Below, one piece after another: positions 10,366 through 18,913 of a stretch of 64,000 nt of DNA (position 1 is the first letter of the stretch; each line of letters opens with the position of its first letter). The translations under genes were made by a program, and so were the position numbers. Source of the stretch: an uncultured Treponema sp. (GTDB lineage: Bacteria; Spirochaetota; Spirochaetia; Treponematales; Treponemataceae); contig NZ_CAMHSK010000003.1 in NCBI RefSeq assembly GCF_946187725.1, forward strand, positions 1-64,000. The letters run 5' to 3'. The notes beneath the pieces were generated by a model that worked only from the letters and a program-made list of their open reading frames with translations, did no database searches and was not told where the DNA came from.

Positions 10366-10908
10366 TTATTCTTTTACAACGATAATTCGTGCGGCTTCGA
10401 TTGTTTTTGTCTCTGTGTGCATCTTTTTGACTGCGACCCAGTCTCCGGCCTTTAAGTCAGAGATTTTGAGTTCGTTGATTTCTGGTCTTGGGAAATTGTT
10501 TTGCTCACGGCCCAGCTTTCTTTTTTTCTCGGATGGTGCATTGTCTTTTTCTGCAGGCTCATTCTCTTTAACAGAAGGCGATTTGCGTTCTTTCAGCTTT
10601 GTGAACGGATTTACATGAACCTGTGTTTCCTTTCCGTCTGCGTCTTTTACGGTCAGCGTTTTTGTTTCTGCGTTTACAGCGGTGATTGTTCCGAGCAGGT
10701 CAGCATTTTCGATTCCGCCGAATTCGGGTCCATTCATCCAAGGCATATTCGGAGTGCATGGATTGAAATTTCTTTCAGAAAAATTTCCCATTGGATGCCC
10801 GAATGGATTCATGGGAGAATTCTCTTTGCCTTTAGCGAAAGCCTGTGATGAGCCGATTCCAAAAACGAGTGCGGCAACTGCGACTGAAGTGAATAATGAT
10901 TTTTTCAT
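10366..10908 (-). CDS. secreted protein with DUF5666-like domain
   Basis: Signal peptide; LGTITAVNAETKTLTVKDADGKETQVHVNPFTKL ... LKAGDWVAV. Confidence 0.7.
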   Translation of the reverse strand: MKKSLFTSVAVAALVFGIGSSQAFAKGKENSPMNPFGHPMGNFSERNFNPCTPNMPWMNGPEFGGIENADLLGTITAVNAETKTLTVKDADGKETQVHVNPFTKLKERKSPSVKENEPAEKDNAPSEKKRKLGREQNNFPRPEINELKISDLKAGDWVAVKKMHTETKTIEAARIIVVKE

Positions 10909-11080
10909 ATTAAACTCCTTAAAATTTGCGGCGGAAAGAAGGAAAAACGCCTGATAAGATTTATCAGCACAAGCTGACGATACTAACTTTAGCGTATCTG
11001 GTGCAACAGGACATTAAAAATAGATGAAACAAAGATTAAAAATTTCTCAGATTTAATTTTCTGTGTTATAATTTTTAATC

Positions 11081-13933
11081 ATGCATCAAGAAAAAACTGG
11101 CTTATTATCAAATGTATGTTCTGGAATCCAAATATGGACTTTAGCTTTGGGCTGTATTATCGGATGGGGTGCCTTTGTCATGCCTGGTACCACTTTTCTT
11201 CCCGAATCAGGCCCGCTCGGCACGATAATCGGTGTTGTTATTTCCACCGTTATGATGCTTGTCATCGCCACAAATTATTCCTATCTTGTGCAGAATATTC
11301 CCGGAACCGGTGGCCCGTACATTTACACGCGCAATATTTTTGGCCGTGATCATGCCTTCCTTGCAATCTGGTCTTTGGAATTGGCTTATGTTTCGCTTTT
11401 GTGGGCGAATTCCGTCACTTTCACCATGATGACGCGCTACTTTTTTGGAGACATCTTGAGCTGGGGCATTCATTATAAGGTCGCAGGTTATGATATTTTT
11501 GCCGGTGAAATCATAATCAACATCATAATCGACATGATTTTTGCCTTTGTCGTATGCTTTTTACCGCGTTTTGCCTCTGCTCTTCGAGTGTTCTTTGGAA
11601 TCACGCTTTTTGCCTCTGTCGTCCTTCTTTTTGCCTTGATTGTCCATGCTCAGGGCGGTTTTATGATTCCGCGTCCGTTTTTTAACAACCGGGAGTCAAG
11701 CGTGAATCAGATTCTTCATGTGGTCGTTCTGGCACCGTGGATGTTCGTTGGTTTTGAAGTCGTCGGGCAAGTCATTGACAAAGTGAAGGTGAAGGCTGGT
11801 TCCGTATTTAAAATCGCAGGTTTTGCTATTTTTGCGGGAATGCTCATCTATATTTTCATGCTTTTTGTCGCTTGTGCCGGTGTTCCTCCTGAATATGCGA
11901 ACTGGCATGCCTATATCGGGCATTTAAAATATTTCCGTGGATTAAAGCAGATTCCGACTTTCTACAATTCGTATGCAATTTTGGGAACTAAAGGTCTTGT
12001 GCTTGTTGGAATCGCGGCACTTTCTGCCCTCACAACGAGCGTTCTGGGCTTTTTCAATTCATCCATGCGAAATCTTCAGATTATGGCGAATGATAATCTG
12101 ATTTCGAGCAAAATTGCAAAGGAAACGAACGGAAAGCCAAAGCTCGCTGCCCTCGTAATCTTTTTGCTCTGTCTTCCTATTCCTTTTTTGGGCAGAACGG
12201 CAATCGGCTGGAACGCTGACATCGCGACTTTAAGCGTTTCAATCGTCTATATGTACATTTCAATCTGCTGCTACCTCACCGCAAAAGAAAAGGTGAGCAG
12301 AAGGCACATGGTTGGCGGCGCAGTCGGGGCATTGATTTCCGCACTGAGTTTTATTCTGCTTTTGGTTCCGAATATTTTCACTGAAGATGTGCTTGCTCCT
12401 GAGTCATATTTTATGCTCACCGTCTGGAGTCTTTTGGGAATCGTCTTTTACTGGTTTATTTTCAAAAAAGATAAAGACAGGCAGTTTGGTTATTCTTCGG
12501 TCATGTGGATGATGATGTTTTTCATCTTGTTTTTTGCGCTCGGAATGTGGTTCAGACTAACTACAAAACATCAGATTGAAACGGCTGTCGGCCCACATTC
12601 AATCATCAATACTGTGCTTATCCGCAATAATTTGATTCAGATTTTCGTTCTGGGATTTGCGCTGATTATGCTTTTCAGTCTTTTTTCAACGGTCTTAAAG
12701 CGCGAAAAGGATTTGGACTATAAGATTATTCAGGCAGAAGAACGAGACAAGGCAAAATCGGACTTCTTTTCAAATATGTCGCATGATATACGCACCCCGA
12801 TGAACGCGATTATCGGCTACACGGATTTGGCTCTTCTGGACACAAAAAACACGGAACTGGTTGAAGAATACCTCAAGGATATTAAGATTTCCGGCGACTA
12901 CCTTCTTTCGCTTATCAACAATATTCTGGAAATGAGTCGAATTGAGCGTGGCAAAATGGAACTCGTTAATACCCCTGTGAATATCAAAAAGCTGCTTATG
13001 GACATCCGCACTATCGTTGATTCGCAGGTTCAGCAAAAGCATCAGACTCTTGTAATAAATGCGCCAATAAAGAATGAGCTTGTTATGTGCGACCGGCTTC
13101 GTCTTAATCAGGTTCTCTTGAATCTCGTATCGAATGCCATAAAATACACTGACGAGGGCGGAATTATTGAAGTTGATGCCGCACAGGAAGATACAGAAGA
13201 AATGGCCTGCTTCACATTTAAAGTCCGTGACAATGGAATCGGAATCGCACCGAAGTTCCTTGAAAAGATTTACGAGTCTTTTGAGCGGGAGCGTGAATCT
13301 CTCGTGAACGGCGTGCAAGGCTCTGGTCTTGGGCTTGCAATCACAAAGTCAATCGTTGATATTATGGGCGGTGAAATCTCTGTTGAAAGCAAACTTCATA
13401 AAGGCACGGTTTTCACTGTAAAAGTTAATTTTCCGGTTCTTCTTGAAGCCGAAAAAGCTGATGAACTTGAAGTGCTGGATGAAGAAGTTGAAAAGTCTCC
13501 TGCGCAGGTTGAAGAAGAAAACTCGCATCAGGCAGAAATCGCCAAAAAACTTGCAGGAAAGAAGGTGCTTGTTGTTGACGACATCGACATTAACCGCAAG
13601 CTGATTATACGCAATCTTGCTCGCTTGAACATGCTCTGGGATGAGGCTGACAGCGGAAGGGCGGCGGTTAACAAAGTAAAATCCGAACCGCAGAAAACTT
13701 ATGATATAATCTTGATGGACATTCACATGACAAACATGGACGGCTATCAGGCAACGAGTGCAATCAGAATGTTGCAGAACAAAACAAAGGCCAATGTTCC
13801 GATTCTTGCACTTACGGCTGATGCCTTTGAAGAAGACCGTAAAAAGGCCGAAGAAGCTGGAATGAACGGCTTCATCACAAAACCGATTGACCGAATCAAG
13901 CTCATAGAATGTCTTGGCAAACTGATAAATTAA
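11081..13933 (+). CDS. APC-family amino acid permease fused to hybrid histidine kinase and receiver domain
   Basis: N-term APC motif GCIIGWGAFVMPGTTFL and 12+ TM; FFSNMSHDIRTPMNAIIGYTDLAL H-box; GSGLGLAITKSIVDIMGG ATPase; REC VLVVDDIDINR...LMDIHMTNMDG...TKPID. Confidence 0.92.
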   Translation: MHQEKTGLLSNVCSGIQIWTLALGCIIGWGAFVMPGTTFLPESGPLGTIIGVVISTVMMLVIATNYSYLVQNIPGTGGPYIYTRNIFGRDHAFLAIWSLELAYVSLLWANSVTFTMMTRYFFGDILSWGIHYKVAGYDIFAGEIIINIIIDMIFAFVVCFLPRFASALRVFFGITLFASVVLLFALIVHAQGGFMIPRPFFNNRESSVNQILHVVVLAPWMFVGFEVVGQVIDKVKVKAGSVFKIAGFAIFAGMLIYIFMLFVACAGVPPEYANWHAYIGHLKYFRGLKQIPTFYNSYAILGTKGLVLVGIAALSALTTSVLGFFNSSMRNLQIMANDNLISSKIAKETNGKPKLAALVIFLLCLPIPFLGRTAIGWNADIATLSVSIVYMYISICCYLTAKEKVSRRHMVGGAVGALISALSFILLLVPNIFTEDVLAPESYFMLTVWSLLGIVFYWFIFKKDKDRQFGYSSVMWMMMFFILFFALGMWFRLTTKHQIETAVGPHSIINTVLIRNNLIQIFVLGFALIMLFSLFSTVLKREKDLDYKIIQAEERDKAKSDFFSNMSHDIRTPMNAIIGYTDLALLDTKNTELVEEYLKDIKISGDYLLSLINNILEMSRIERGKMELVNTPVNIKKLLMDIRTIVDSQVQQKHQTLVINAPIKNELVMCDRLRLNQVLLNLVSNAIKYTDEGGIIEVDAAQEDTEEMACFTFKVRDNGIGIAPKFLEKIYESFERERESLVNGVQGSGLGLAITKSIVDIMGGEISVESKLHKGTVFTVKVNFPVLLEAEKADELEVLDEEVEKSPAQVEEENSHQAEIAKKLAGKKVLVVDDIDINRKLIIRNLARLNMLWDEADSGRAAVNKVKSEPQKTYDIILMDIHMTNMDGYQATSAIRMLQNKTKANVPILALTADAFEEDRKKAEEAGMNGFITKPIDRIKLIECLGKLIN

Positions 13934-13969
13934 AAGGGTGAACTGAGTGCAAAAAAAGGAGGAGATGCT

Positions 13970-15673
13970 TTGAAAGAATTCCTTGAGAACAGGCTTAAAC
14001 TCAAACGGCGAATTCTTGTCGTTGATGATGAAGAAATTGAAAGGAAAATGCTCAAAAGAATGTTGCAGAAAGATTACAGGGTCTTTCTTGCTGCTGACGG
14101 GCAGGAAGCGCTTTCCATCATGAAAGAAAATCAGGACACGCTTTCACTCGTGCTTCTCGATCTTCTTATGCCAAAAATGAACGGTTATGATTTGCTGGCC
14201 GAAGTCGCAAAAAACGAGAATTTACGGAAAATCCCGATTATTGTTCTTACGGCGGACAATTCAGCTGAAGTCAAAAGCCTTACGATGGGAGCGGCTGACT
14301 TTATTCCTAAACCTTATGATATTCCTGAAGTCGTTCTCACTCGAATCAACAAGACAATCCTTTTATATGAGAGCCTTAATCTTATTTCTGCCACAAAGCG
14401 TGATTCTCTCACTGGGGTTTTGCAATGGAAATATTTCATGAATTATGTTGGTATGGCAGACAATTACGCACCGGAGCAGGACAGGGATATTCTTGTTCTT
14501 GACATAAACCGATTCCATATTATAAACGAAATTCACGGTCGCCATTATGGAGACCGTGTGCTTGCCGCTGTCGGAAAAACAATCACTGAATATATCGATG
14601 ACAAATACGGTGTTTCATGCCGCAGTGGAACGAATTCCTTTTACATTTATCTTTTTCATCAGGATAATCCCGAAGAGCTTTTATGGAAAATACACCTTGC
14701 CCTTGAAGATGCGCTTGGTGAAGACAAAATCAGCATAAGAATGGGCGTTTATTCCCATGTTGATAAAAATCTTGAAATTGAAAAGAGATTTGACTGTGCT
14801 CTTCTGGCCTGCAAAAGCATAAAAGAAAACCGCAAAGGTGACATTGCTTATTATGACATTGACATGCACATCAAAGAGCATTATGAAGAACGGCTTATGC
14901 AGGATATGGAAAAGGGAATTGCTGCGGGGGAATTTGAAGTCTATTATCAGCCCAAATTTGCAATTCAGGCCGAACAGCCTTATCTCAGCTCTTCGGAAGC
15001 ACTGATTCGCTGGAAGCATCATGAACTTGGCGTAATCAATCCTGACACTTTTATTCCGATTTTCGAAAAGAACGGCATGATTCAGAAACTCGATCAGTTC
15101 ATCTGGAAAACGGCCGCAAATCAGGTCATGGAATGGAAGAGAAAATTTGGTGTAACAATCCCGATTTCAGTGAATGTTTCAAGAATTGACTTGCTTGAAC
15201 CTAATTTCGTCGAGACGATTTGTAAAATCGTGCGGGATGCTCAAATTTCCCCAGCGGAATACATGATTGAGATTACGGAATCGGCCTATACAGAAGACTC
15301 GCAGAATATCATCGACATCGTGCAGCAGTTGCGGAATTTCGGTTTCCATATAGAAATGGACGATTTTGGAACAGGCTATTCTTCGCTGAACATGATTTCA
15401 TCTCTCCCAATCGATGTTCTCAAACTCGACATGGCTTTTGTAAAGCATATTCATGAAGATCCCAAGGCACTCAGGCTGGTCGAAATCGTAATGGAAATTG
15501 CGCGGCTTCTGAATGTAAAGGTCGTTGCGGAAGGGGTTGAAGTTGAAGCACAGCACGAACTCCTAAAAAAAATCGGCGTAAACCTAATTCAGGGATTTTA
15601 TTATTCGCGTCCTGTTCCGGCAAAAGATTTCGAGGCTTTCATAAAAGAAAGGGTGTCGTATGACTATAATTAA
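13970..15673 (+). CDS. response regulator: REC - degenerate GGDEF - EAL phosphodiesterase
   Basis: REC ILVVDDEEIERKML...LVLLDLLMP; GGDEF position reads SGTNSF; EAL retained: SSEALIRWKH, DDFGTGYSSLN. TTG start after aaggaggag. Confidence 0.88.
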   Translation: MKEFLENRLKLKRRILVVDDEEIERKMLKRMLQKDYRVFLAADGQEALSIMKENQDTLSLVLLDLLMPKMNGYDLLAEVAKNENLRKIPIIVLTADNSAEVKSLTMGAADFIPKPYDIPEVVLTRINKTILLYESLNLISATKRDSLTGVLQWKYFMNYVGMADNYAPEQDRDILVLDINRFHIINEIHGRHYGDRVLAAVGKTITEYIDDKYGVSCRSGTNSFYIYLFHQDNPEELLWKIHLALEDALGEDKISIRMGVYSHVDKNLEIEKRFDCALLACKSIKENRKGDIAYYDIDMHIKEHYEERLMQDMEKGIAAGEFEVYYQPKFAIQAEQPYLSSSEALIRWKHHELGVINPDTFIPIFEKNGMIQKLDQFIWKTAANQVMEWKRKFGVTIPISVNVSRIDLLEPNFVETICKIVRDAQISPAEYMIEITESAYTEDSQNIIDIVQQLRNFGFHIEMDDFGTGYSSLNMISSLPIDVLKLDMAFVKHIHEDPKALRLVEIVMEIARLLNVKVVAEGVEVEAQHELLKKIGVNLIQGFYYSRPVPAKDFEAFIKERVSYDYN

Positions 15674-16004
15674 GTTCTTGAAGGATGCTGGTTGTGATGT
15701 CGAGACGGCAATAAAAAGGTGCGACAATGACGAAGAATTCTACCTTGAGCTGGTGGAATCTGCTCTTAAAGAAAGCCGCTATTCAAAGATTTCAGAACAG
15801 CTTGATTCTCAGGACTGGAAAGGTGCTTTTGAAAGCTCTCATGCCTTAAAAGGCGTTGTCTCAAATCTTTCGCTTGCACCGCTTGTCGATATTGCTTGTG
15901 AGCTTACGGAAAAGCTTCGTCCGATGAAAGAATGTGATTGCACTGAACTTATGACAAAACTGCTTGAAGCACGCAAGATGATTTGTCAGGGATTGAACGG
16001 CTAA
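15660..16004 (+). CDS. Hpt (histidine phosphotransfer) domain protein
   Basis: ESSHALKGVVSNLSLAPL, HxxKG phosphoacceptor motif; 14-nt overlap with upstream gene. Confidence 0.85.
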   Translation: MTIIKFLKDAGCDVETAIKRCDNDEEFYLELVESALKESRYSKISEQLDSQDWKGAFESSHALKGVVSNLSLAPLVDIACELTEKLRPMKECDCTELMTKLLEARKMICQGLNG

Positions 16005-16077
16005 GATTAAAGAATTTTCATGAAAAGTTCATCGATTATTCAGAGAAAAATCGCGGTGCCTGTGCTATAATTTTTTC

Positions 16078-16665
16078 ATGCGGAAAAGATTTTCTTTCCT
16101 GATTTTGCTTTTTCTCGTTTTTAACGGATTTTCTGCTTTTTCTGAGCAATCCGAGCCTCTTCCATCTGACTGGCATGAAAAGGAGCATTTTTTACCGCCA
16201 CGCCAGATGCCGCCTCGTGACATAATGAATTTCAATGGCCGTAAAATGCAGAAGCGTGAAGAAAAACTCAGCGTGATTGGCGTAAAAGTTTTCGATATGG
16301 GGAATTTTCTTTCGCTTTCCGTGATTTTTAACGCACCGCTCGATTCAAAATCAATTCAGAGCCGGGGATTTCTGATAAACGAAAGACCCCTGCCGCCTGA
16401 TACAGAGTTTCTTTTTAATAAGCCGCGAAACATGATTCGATTTGAAGTAGATAAAGCTTTTTGGGAATACGGTCAAGGCTTTGTAGGTTCTGGTTTTACG
16501 GAAAATCAGTCGGAATCTTTCTCTCTGAAAGTCCTGTTTGCCCGTTCTTTTGACGGAAAAATGATTCAGCCGGTCGAAATCCAAAATCTCGAACCAAATT
16601 CTTTTTATAAATACAGCAGAAAGGAGCAGAAATGGCAGAAATCACCAAAAAAAACAGAATTTTGA
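16078..16665 (+). CDS. secreted hypothetical protein
   Basis: Signal peptide MRKRFSFLILLFLVFNGFSAFSEQ; overlaps next regulator gene. Confidence 0.65.
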   Translation: MRKRFSFLILLFLVFNGFSAFSEQSEPLPSDWHEKEHFLPPRQMPPRDIMNFNGRKMQKREEKLSVIGVKVFDMGNFLSLSVIFNAPLDSKSIQSRGFLINERPLPPDTEFLFNKPRNMIRFEVDKAFWEYGQGFVGSGFTENQSESFSLKVLFARSFDGKMIQPVEIQNLEPNSFYKYSRKEQKWQKSPKKTEF

Positions 16666-17327
16666 TTGTAGAGGATGATGCTGAACTTTCAAAAATCATG
16701 CAGCTTGAGTTGAGCCATGAAGGCTTTGAGGTAATAAGTGCTTTTGATGGCCGGGAAGCTCTTGAAAAAATTGAAAATGAAGAGCCTGATTTGATTCTGC
16801 TCGATGTAATGCTCCCAAAAATGAGCGGGCTTGAAGTCCTTCGAAAACTCCGGGGCGATATGAATTCTGATTTGCCGGTGATTTTGGTGACAGCACGCGG
16901 CGAAACAATCGACAAGGTTGACGGCTTGAACAGCGGTGCGGATGATTATATTGCAAAGCCTTTTAAAATCGAAGAACTTCTTGCTCGGATGAATGCAGTC
17001 TTGCGCCGTAGCCAGAAAAAATCCTCTGTCGTAAGGAATGTGCTGAAAAACGGCCTTATAGAAATGATTGCCGATGAAATGAAAGTCATTTTTGAAGAAA
17101 AGTCCGTAGAGCTTTCAAAAAACGAATTCCTTCTTTTAAAATACTTCCTTGAAAACACAGGAAAAGTCCTTTCGCGCGACGAAATCATTAAAAAAGTCTG
17201 GGGCGAAGACTATTTCATCGAAGAAAACAGCGTTGATGTATATGTGCGGCATCTGCGTTCAAAATTCGGTGATGAAGTGATTAAAACTGTGCGGGGAATG
17301 GGCTATATCATGCAGGAGGCTGAATGA
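16632..17327 (+). CDS. OmpR/PhoB-family response regulator
   Basis: ILIVEDDAELSKIM...LILLDVMLPKMSG; C-terminal winged helix VDVYVRHLRSKFGDEVIKTVRGMGYIM. Confidence 0.95.
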   Translation: MAEITKKNRILIVEDDAELSKIMQLELSHEGFEVISAFDGREALEKIENEEPDLILLDVMLPKMSGLEVLRKLRGDMNSDLPVILVTARGETIDKVDGLNSGADDYIAKPFKIEELLARMNAVLRRSQKKSSVVRNVLKNGLIEMIADEMKVIFEEKSVELSKNEFLLLKYFLENTGKVLSRDEIIKKVWGEDYFIEENSVDVYVRHLRSKFGDEVIKTVRGMGYIMQEAE

Positions 17328-18676
17328 GAAAGGAGGCGTTACGGAGGGCATTTCCGTTAAAAGGGGGAGCAAAAAACGCGTCAGTGCCTGAACCGCTTTC
17401 TCCTTCCATATCAATTCCGCTGGCATTCAGGTTCATGCTTCTTCTGGCCTTTGCAATGCTTTCTCTAGCGTTGATTTTTGTTCAGCTTTTGCGGCTTTCT
17501 GTCACGCACAAACAGGATTCTGATTTGGAGAAGGGCATTTCGCTTGTCGCACAGACTCTTCGGGGCGGGGGAGCGGACGAGCTGGCTTTTCTGGAGCTTC
17601 CTTATTACATCACTTACACGGTTTATGAGAGCAGTTCGAAGAATGTTTTGGCCACGAACGATTCACTTTTACCGCTTTTGGATTCGGAAAGGGCGAATAA
17701 CTATTTTGAGAAAAATTTTTACACAGACAGTGATTTGAACATCCGTTTTCAAACAAAAAAAATTGATTTTGAAGGGCAAAAACTGATAATCGAGTGCGCG
17801 ATTGATATTGCCAACGATTCTGCCGCCCAGATGCTTCATCTTCTGCCTTATCTTGCGCTGGTCGCTCTGTTGCCCGTTCTTTTTATTTCTTTCGTGCTTT
17901 CTTATTTGATTTCACGACAGACGATTGCCTCTTTTAAAAAGCTCCGTTCTGATTATGACAGGGAAAAGGAATTCACGAGCAATGTCAGTCATGAGCTTAA
18001 AACACCGATTTCGATTATTTATGGTCATGCCAATCTTTTGAAACGCTGGGGAAAAGATGATAAAAAACAGCTTGATGAGTCGATTGCTGCGATTCTTCAT
18101 GAGACAGAGAACATGAATTCGATTGTCACGACTTTGCTTGATATGAGCAGGATTGAAAACGGAAAGCTCAAAGTTGAAACAAGCAGGTTTTTCGTGACCA
18201 ATTTTTTTGCAAAATTGAAAGAAGAGTTTAAAATCACGCGCCCTGATGTAGCATTTGAAATTAAAGACGAAGAATTTCTTGAAATCGAAACGGATGAGCA
18301 AAAACTGCATCAGATTTTTACGGTGGTTCTGTCAAATTCCGTAAAATTTGCCGGAGAAAATTGCAGGATTACGCTTGAAGCAAAAATCGGCGGCAATGGA
18401 AGAATTGAGCTTTCTAGCCGGGACAATGGAAGGGGATTTTCAGAGAATGAACTGCCTCATGTTTTCGAGAGATTTTACAAAGGCGATTCATCTCATGACA
18501 GAAATGTGAGCGGTTCAGGACTTGGGCTTGCAATTGCTAAAGTGCTTGCAAAGGCACTTGAGGCAGAAATCTTTGCTGAAAATGCAGAAAATGGCGGTGC
18601 GGTAATAAAACTCGTGTTCACAGACAAAAAAAATCCGCCTCGTAATGAAGACGGATTTCCAGCAGGTTCGGAATGA
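17324..18676 (+). CDS. sensor histidine kinase
   Basis: Two TM segments, FTSNVSHELKTPISIIYGHANLL, GSGLGLAIAKVLAKALEAEI; 4-nt overlap with response regulator. Confidence 0.94.
   Translation: MRKEALRRAFPLKGGAKNASVPEPLSPSISIPLAFRFMLLLAFAMLSLALIFVQLLRLSVTHKQDSDLEKGISLVAQTLRGGGADELAFLELPYYITYTVYESSSKNVLATNDSLLPLLDSERANNYFEKNFYTDSDLNIRFQTKKIDFEGQKLIIECAIDIANDSAAQMLHLLPYLALVALLPVLFISFVLSYLISRQTIASFKKLRSDYDREKEFTSNVSHELKTPISIIYGHANLLKRWGKDDKKQLDESIAAILHETENMNSIVTTLLDMSRIENGKLKVETSRFFVTNFFAKLKEEFKITRPDVAFEIKDEEFLEIETDEQKLHQIFTVVLSNSVKFAGENCRITLEAKIGGNGRIELSSRDNGRGFSENELPHVFERFYKGDSSHDRNVSGSGLGLAIAKVLAKALEAEIFAENAENGGAVIKLVFTDKKNPPRNEDGFPAGSE
18624..18658 (-). terminator. Rho-independent terminator for the small minus-strand ORF, embedded in the 3' end of the opposing kinase gene
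   Basis: Minus strand AAATCCG-tcttcattacgagg-CGGATTT followed by a T-run. Confidence 0.65.
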
Positions 18677-18693
18677 ACCGTATTCAGCAAAAA

Positions 18694-18831
18694 TTATTTT
18701 GATTTAGAATCAGCAGCTGACAAAGAAGCAATGAGTGCGTAGTTTGCAGCAGTTCTTTTTGCCTGTTTCTTGCTGTTAGCGCGTGTTGTTTTGTTGCTAA
18801 CCAATGGTCGGAATCGTCGTGCAAGTCTCAT
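18694..18831 (-). CDS. small basic protein, 45 aa
   Basis: Minus strand AAGGAGAATTCTGT-ATG; translation MRLARRFRPLVSNKTTRANSKKQAKRTAANYALIASLSAADSKSK*; terminators before and after. Below the 60-aa ORF-track cutoff. Confidence 0.7.
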   Translation of the reverse strand: MRLARRFRPLVSNKTTRANSKKQAKRTAANYALIASLSAADSKSK

Positions 18832-18869
18832 ACAGAATTCTCCTTAAAAAAGTGTATGCCATTATAGCA

Positions 18870-18902
18870 GAAAAAAGAATGCCGTATCAAGTACGGTACG
18901 GC
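18870..18902 (-). terminator. Rho-independent terminator of gpmI
   Basis: Minus strand GAATGCCGTA...TACGGCATTC followed by TTTTTT. Confidence 0.8.
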
Positions 18903-18913
18903 ATTCCGAAAAT

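Noticed and set aside
10951-10967. CTGATAA-GAT-TTATCAG dyad upstream of 10366-10908
   Set aside because: Short AT-rich dyad without further support; may be an operator but not distinguishable from chance.
12770-13318. 182-aa minus-strand ORF inside the permease-kinase gene
   Set aside because: Antisense shadow of conserved kinase motifs.
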